A DNA stretch of 64,000 nt from Thermoplasmata archaeon (GTDB taxonomy: Archaea; Thermoplasmatota; Thermoplasmata; Thermoplasmatales; Thermoplasmataceae). A program made the position numbers and the translations under genes. Below the pieces are notes generated by a model that saw nothing but the letters and a program-made list of their open reading frames with translations, had not been told where the DNA came from and did no database searches. Of the stretch, positions 59,847 to 64,000 are shown piece after piece; the stretch's first letter is position 1, and every line of letters starts with the position of its first letter. Location of the stretch: contig WAQW01000003.1 of the NCBI GenBank assembly GCA_015520045.1, forward strand, positions 1-64,000. The letters are read 5' to 3'.

Positions 59847-60882
59847 ACACTATTTTCTTCTTAAATTTAGCATAGATGGAATAGTCTACATACTCAACAT
59901 TGTTGAGGAACTGTTTGATTGTGGATGCAGATTCTCTCTCCATATCATCTATGTGCTCCGTGACGGTTATATCGAATGCATCTGAACCGGCACCAGAGCC
60001 AAATGACACAGCGAGAATTCTATCACCCGGAGAAGCTTCATCAAGAACTGCCGAAAGGCCGGTCATCATTGATCCAGAATAGGTGTTTCCAATGTAAGGA
60101 GTCAACAGACCAGTTTTGAACTGTTCTTCTGTGAAACCGAGCTTTTTTGCGGCTCTTGATGGAAATTTACCGTTTGGTTGATGAAAAACAGCATACCTGT
60201 AATCCCCAGGCTCGGAGTTTGCCCGCTCCATGAGCAGTTTCGCTGCGCTCATTACATGCTTGAAATAGGCAGGTTCTCCCGTGAATCTTTCACCATGCGT
60301 GGGATAGGGTTGCCCCTCCCTTCTCCAGAAATCTGGTGTATCCGATGTCACCGAGAGAGTGTGGTTTATCTCCGCTATAACGTTGTCTTTTCCTATTATT
60401 ATGGCAGTTCCACCGGCAGAAGCTGAATACTCAAGGGCATCGCCCGGTGCTCCCTGCGAAGTATCAGATCCTATGGCCATCCCCAGTTTAATGTATCCTG
60501 CATCAACCATAGCCTTGGCGTTTTGTATCGCCGCAGTACCAGCCTTACAGGCAAATTCATAATCCGCAGAAAACAGAGAAAAATCGACGCCAAGAGCCGA
60601 AGCCACTATGGTGGCTGTCGGTTTGACCGCATACGGGTGAGATTCGGAACCGACGAATATAGCACCAATATCCTTTACATTTATACGACCTCTCTTAACA
60701 GCATTTCTGGCTGCCTCGACCGCAATGGTGGCAGTATCCTCATCAGGCGCCGGCACCGACTTGCTCAGAATATAAAGCCCCTTCTTTATATGCTCAGGAT
60801 TCTCACCCCATATTCTGGCGATCTCCTCCGGCTTGATCCGGTACTTTGGAATGTACGAACCATAACTAACTATCCCAGACAT
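59827..60882 (-). CDS. hydroxymethylglutaryl-CoA synthase
   Basis: [74 protein letters not shown]. Confidence 0.95.
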   Translation of the reverse strand: MSGIVSYGSYIPKYRIKPEEIARIWGENPEHIKKGLYILSKSVPAPDEDTATIAVEAARNAVKRGRINVKDIGAIFVGSESHPYAVKPTATIVASALGVDFSLFSADYEFACKAGTAAIQNAKAMVDAGYIKLGMAIGSDTSQGAPGDALEYSASAGGTAIIIGKDNVIAEINHTLSVTSDTPDFWRREGQPYPTHGERFTGEPAYFKHVMSAAKLLMERANSEPGDYRYAVFHQPNGKFPSRAAKKLGFTEEQFKTGLLTPYIGNTYSGSMMTGLSAVLDEASPGDRILAVSFGSGAGSDAFDITVTEHIDDMERESASTIKQFLNNVEYVDYSIYAKFKKKIVFGGNLE

Positions 60883-60963
60883 GTTTATCGTCGGGATAAC
60901 TGGTAAGTATATTTAATACTGACGAATAGAGAATCGCTAATTGACGAACTAAAAAGAAAGGAT

Positions 60964-61158
60964 CTAAAAATTGTAGTGACGTCCCTGCTCGCTCTCTTCA
61001 GATCCCATGGAAAGAGCAGAAACGATAATGGAGCTGGAAATCCAGATGACCGCTATCATGAGAAGAAGGGCATTGGGAGCTATCCACACCGCTATGATGA
61101 ATATCATAGCAGGAAGAAGATATTTGATAACTCCCCAGAAGTAGGCGTAGTAATCCAT
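60964..61158 (-). CDS. small hydrophobic membrane protein
   Basis: 64 aa, two TM-like segments, in line with the downstream ribosomal operon. Confidence 0.5.
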   Translation of the reverse strand: MDYYAYFWGVIKYLLPAMIFIIAVWIAPNALLLMIAVIWISSSIIVSALSMGSEESEQGRHYNF

Positions 61159-61165
61159 ACTATGC

Positions 61166-61483
61166 TTATCCGAACAGTGAGCTCAGTCCCTCTATAGCGT
61201 CTTCTTCTGCGGCCTCTTCATTTTTTTCCTCTTCTTTGCTCTCAGCTTTTTCCGCAGGTTTCTCAGCTGGAGCCTGAGGAGCAGGCTGCGCAACCTGAGC
61301 ACTCGCAGCGTTCTTTAGAACCTCATCTATATTAACATCCTTCAGACTTGCCACGAGCGCCTTGAGCCTCGCTTCATCCGGTTTTATACCGGCTCCCTCA
61401 AGCACCTTTTTCAGCTTATCCTCATCTATTTCGCTTCCCGCGGAATGCAAAAGAAGCGCACCATATACGTATTCCATCTTCAT
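61166..61483 (-). CDS. rpl12: 50S ribosomal protein P1 (L12e)
   Basis: [30 protein letters not shown], Ala/Glu-rich linker, ending EGLSSLFG. Confidence 0.96.
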   Translation of the reverse strand: MKMEYVYGALLLHSAGSEIDEDKLKKVLEGAGIKPDEARLKALVASLKDVNIDEVLKNAASAQVAQPAPQAPAEKPAEKAESKEEEKNEEAAEEDAIEGLSSLFG

Positions 61484-61494
61484 ACCTCCTTAAT

Positions 61495-62445
61495 CTATCC
61501 GAAGAGTTGCCCTAGGCTCGATTCTACATCGTCGGAATCGTTCTCCGTGGGCTCTTCCTCTTTCTCATCCATGCCACTTTCCCTGGTTTCTGACTTTTCA
61601 TCACCACCACCGATAGTGGCACTGAGTGTGAGTGCTTCCCTAATCGCTTTCAGTATAAATATTTGTATGTTGCTCTCATCGATGACACCAGAATTTAGTG
61701 CCAGAGCCTCAGCCTCTATTCTCCCCCTGACCAGAAGCTGCGGGAGAATCTCTGGCGTGAAGAACAGAGAATTCAGGGCAACACTCCTGGCGTGTGCATA
61801 CGCAGAGAGTACATCTACAAGAACCTTCTCCGGGGTTATGGACATTACACCCTTATCGAAGTATACTCCATCCATCAGAGAGCCCCGGGCTGTGAGACCT
61901 ACTGTGAATGGTTTAATGTTGAGTTTCTGAAGGATGGAAGCTTTTTCCTTTGAAATGACCTCTCCCTTTTTTACGAAGACACTCTCTTTCTTAATGGCAA
62001 TAGTCCCCTTCTCTATTCTTGCCTGAAGACCTGCCTTTTGAAACACCGATATCATGGGGCCCGGTGGAAATCCGGTATCCATGGGTTCTATGACAATATC
62101 GTCTGTGGCCGTCTCACCACCCCTGGGAGGAGTGGGCTGTTTGTTCGCTTCCAGAATGGCATAGAGATTGCTTGGTTCGAGATCTGTCGTGACCAGGGCA
62201 ATCTGGCCACCCATTATATCCTTGAGCTTCTCTCCTTTCTTTATGCTAGCGCCATCAAGAGCCTTCTCGAGAAGTGTGTTCTTCACAACCCTGATCTGTG
62301 CCTTGTCACGCAAGATCCTTCTCAGATTCTGGAAATTCCTGGCATCAAGACCTGCGAAATCAACAAGAGCGATGGTTCTGCTCGACTCCATCTGCTTCCT
62401 CAGAAGTTGTACTTCCTCAACCTTATTCTTGGACGGTTCTCTCAT
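61495..62445 (-). CDS. rpl10: 50S ribosomal protein L10 (acidic P0)
   Basis: RTIALVDFAGLDARNFQNLRRILRDKAQIRVVKNTLLEKAL; acidic tail SSLGQLFG. Confidence 0.96.
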   Translation of the reverse strand: MREPSKNKVEEVQLLRKQMESSRTIALVDFAGLDARNFQNLRRILRDKAQIRVVKNTLLEKALDGASIKKGEKLKDIMGGQIALVTTDLEPSNLYAILEANKQPTPPRGGETATDDIVIEPMDTGFPPGPMISVFQKAGLQARIEKGTIAIKKESVFVKKGEVISKEKASILQKLNIKPFTVGLTARGSLMDGVYFDKGVMSITPEKVLVDVLSAYAHARSVALNSLFFTPEILPQLLVRGRIEAEALALNSGVIDESNIQIFILKAIREALTLSATIGGGDEKSETRESGMDEKEEEPTENDSDDVESSLGQLFG

Positions 62446-63095
62446 GATAGTGATTCACCCCTCAGCTTCACTGGCTTCCCCATTGTTGTCTTCACGTAAA
62501 CCGAAGAAATGTTGCCAGAACCTTTCTCGAGTCTCTCCATTACCCTCTTCAGAATTGCCATGATATTCTCTGCGAGTTCCCTGTTATCCATCTCTTTCGT
62601 TCCAACCGGAACATGAAAGGTAATCTTGTCTCTGGTACGTATTCTCACACTCTTACGCAGAGTGGATATCAATCCCTCAACATCCTGACCGGGTGTAAGG
62701 GGCTTTGGCATTTTTCCTCGAGGGCCGAGAACCTGACCAAGCCTGCGACCAACTATGGGCATCAAAGATGTATCTGCGATAAAATAATCAATCTGGTTGA
62801 CGATCTTCTTGAAGCTCTTCTTGTCATCACCGAATTTGTTCAGTTCCTCAGGACCAAAGACAAAATCCACCTTGTCCTTAACCTTGAATCTTGTCTCCTC
62901 CGATCCAATGACACAGACCTTGATGGGTTTTCCCCTGCCATGGGGGAGTGCGACCTCCTCGGTTATTCTATTCTTTGGATCAGACAGATCAACTTCTTTC
63001 AGATTGATGGCAAGCTCCATGCTTTCCAAAAACTTTCTCTCTTTCGATTCTTCTTTTGCGACCTTAACCGCTTCAACTATCAGATCTTCCTTCAT
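62442..63095 (-). CDS. rpl1: 50S ribosomal protein L1
   Basis: EEVALPHGRGKPIKVCVIG, GRRLGQVLGPRGKMPKPLTPGQDV, GTKEMDNRELAENI. Confidence 0.97.
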   Translation of the reverse strand: MKEDLIVEAVKVAKEESKERKFLESMELAINLKEVDLSDPKNRITEEVALPHGRGKPIKVCVIGSEETRFKVKDKVDFVFGPEELNKFGDDKKSFKKIVNQIDYFIADTSLMPIVGRRLGQVLGPRGKMPKPLTPGQDVEGLISTLRKSVRIRTRDKITFHVPVGTKEMDNRELAENIMAILKRVMERLEKGSGNISSVYVKTTMGKPVKLRGESLS

Positions 63096-63139
63096 ACCAC
63101 ACCCCCGTAGTGATCACGAGTGTAACACTCTTCTACAGG

Positions 63140-63613
63140 TTAGCTTACCTTTATACTTCCACTCTTTATTAATCTCTGCATCTCTCTAGGATCCTTTCCC
63201 TCCACCGTTATGCCCATGGAGACACAGGTTCCCAGAACCTCCAGGACACCTGATTCCAGGGTTTCGGAGAGCATCATGCCGGATTTCTGCTTCGCGACCT
63301 TCTTGATCTGGTCCAGAGTAGCATCAGCAACCGTCTTCTCCTTCCTTTTCGAGGCTCCCTTCTCAATTTTGAGCTCTTTCTTCAGAAGGGCCACCGTCGG
63401 AGGAATTCCTATGGTTATCTCATAGCTCTTGGAGACGGGATCTGTCACGGTAACTGTGACGGGCACCTGCATTCCCAAAAAATCCTTCGTCTTCTCGTTG
63501 ATATCTTTTATTATCTGACCGAGATTCAGACCCAGAGGGCCCAGAGCGGGACCGAGCGGAGGACCGGTAGTAGCTTTGCCCCCTTCAACCATAGTCTTAA
63601 CAGTCTGCACCAT
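63140..63613 (-). CDS. rpl11: 50S ribosomal protein L11
   Basis: TMVEGGKATTGPPLGPALGPLGLNLGQIIKDINEKT. Confidence 0.97.
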   Translation of the reverse strand: MVQTVKTMVEGGKATTGPPLGPALGPLGLNLGQIIKDINEKTKDFLGMQVPVTVTVTDPVSKSYEITIGIPPTVALLKKELKIEKGASKRKEKTVADATLDQIKKVAKQKSGMMLSETLESGVLEVLGTCVSMGITVEGKDPREMQRLIKSGSIKVS

Positions 63614-63811
63614 TTCTAACCACTGAATTGCACTCCCTTATTGCTGCCATCTCTTAAACCTTTTGCAGTTTAGCCCGCTCCCTCATCTTCAGATTGTAGA
63701 TATTTCCTGCCTGAATGGTTTTTCAGTTCTCCAACGTGGAATCTGAGCTGATTTATTATATCGGGTAGATTAATATGCTACTTCCCAATCGGGTGAACCA
63801 GCCTGATTTAC

Positions 63812-64000
63812 ATGAACATCTATGAAGTATCTGGTAGGACTGAAGCAGAGAGAGTCTCGGGAACCGCCATTCTCGTAGATATATTCAGAGCAACAACAAC
63901 AGTATCGGTGGCCCTGAAGAAAGGGGTACAATATGTGGTGCCATTCCTCAGGATACGGGATGCAAAAAGATTCTCAAGGGAGAATGGTAACGTTGTAACC
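63812..64000 (+). CDS. 2-phosphosulfolactate phosphatase-like protein (ComB family), truncated by window end
   Basis: MNIYEVSGRTEAERVSGTAILVDIFRATTTVSVALKKGVQYVVPFLRIRDAKRF; VDIFRATTT motif. Not in the ORF track. Confidence 0.7.
   Translation, partial: MNIYEVSGRTEAERVSGTAILVDIFRATTTVSVALKKGVQYVVPFLRIRDAKRFSRENGNVVT

Noticed and set aside
61445-61930. 161-aa plus-strand Ser-rich ORF
   Set aside because: Antisense shadow of the P1/L10 genes.

Overview
This 64 kb window looks like a gene-dense chromosomal segment of a Thermoplasmata (Thermoplasmatales-like) euryarchaeon. Marker genes include archaeal ribosomal proteins, TBP, Orc1/Cdc6, archaeal DnaG, Sec61-beta, tRNA-splicing endonuclease and a mevalonate-3-kinase-like GHMP kinase. 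Most of it is core metabolism: a riboflavin cluster, a SUF Fe-S cluster (sufCBDSU plus ferredoxin) beside two SufR-like regulators, mevalonate-pathway genes, an Opp-type ABC transporter, S15/S2/L11-L1-L10-P1, and two tRNAs. No intact transposon, prophage, rRNA operon or CRISPR-Cas locus was found. The most interesting parts are: (1) a replication-type module with an unknown ORF, a PolB2-like polymerase with degenerate motif C, a tail-overlapping Orc1/Cdc6, and a repeat-bearing intergenic region; (2) a 2099-aa AglB/STT3 with a very large sequon-rich C-terminal extension, coupled to a second anchored surface protein; (3) a Ras-like GTPase lacking a recognisable G3 motif, overlapping endA; (4) a LonB-like ATPase with a zinc ribbon and no protease domain, coupled to DnaG; (5) a divergent pair of an HTH-SBP fusion and a free-standing AAA-associated domain; (6) Opp ATPases with unusual insertions; (7) a CoaD-DUF84 fusion. 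All assignments come from reading the protein sequences by eye; no database search was run.
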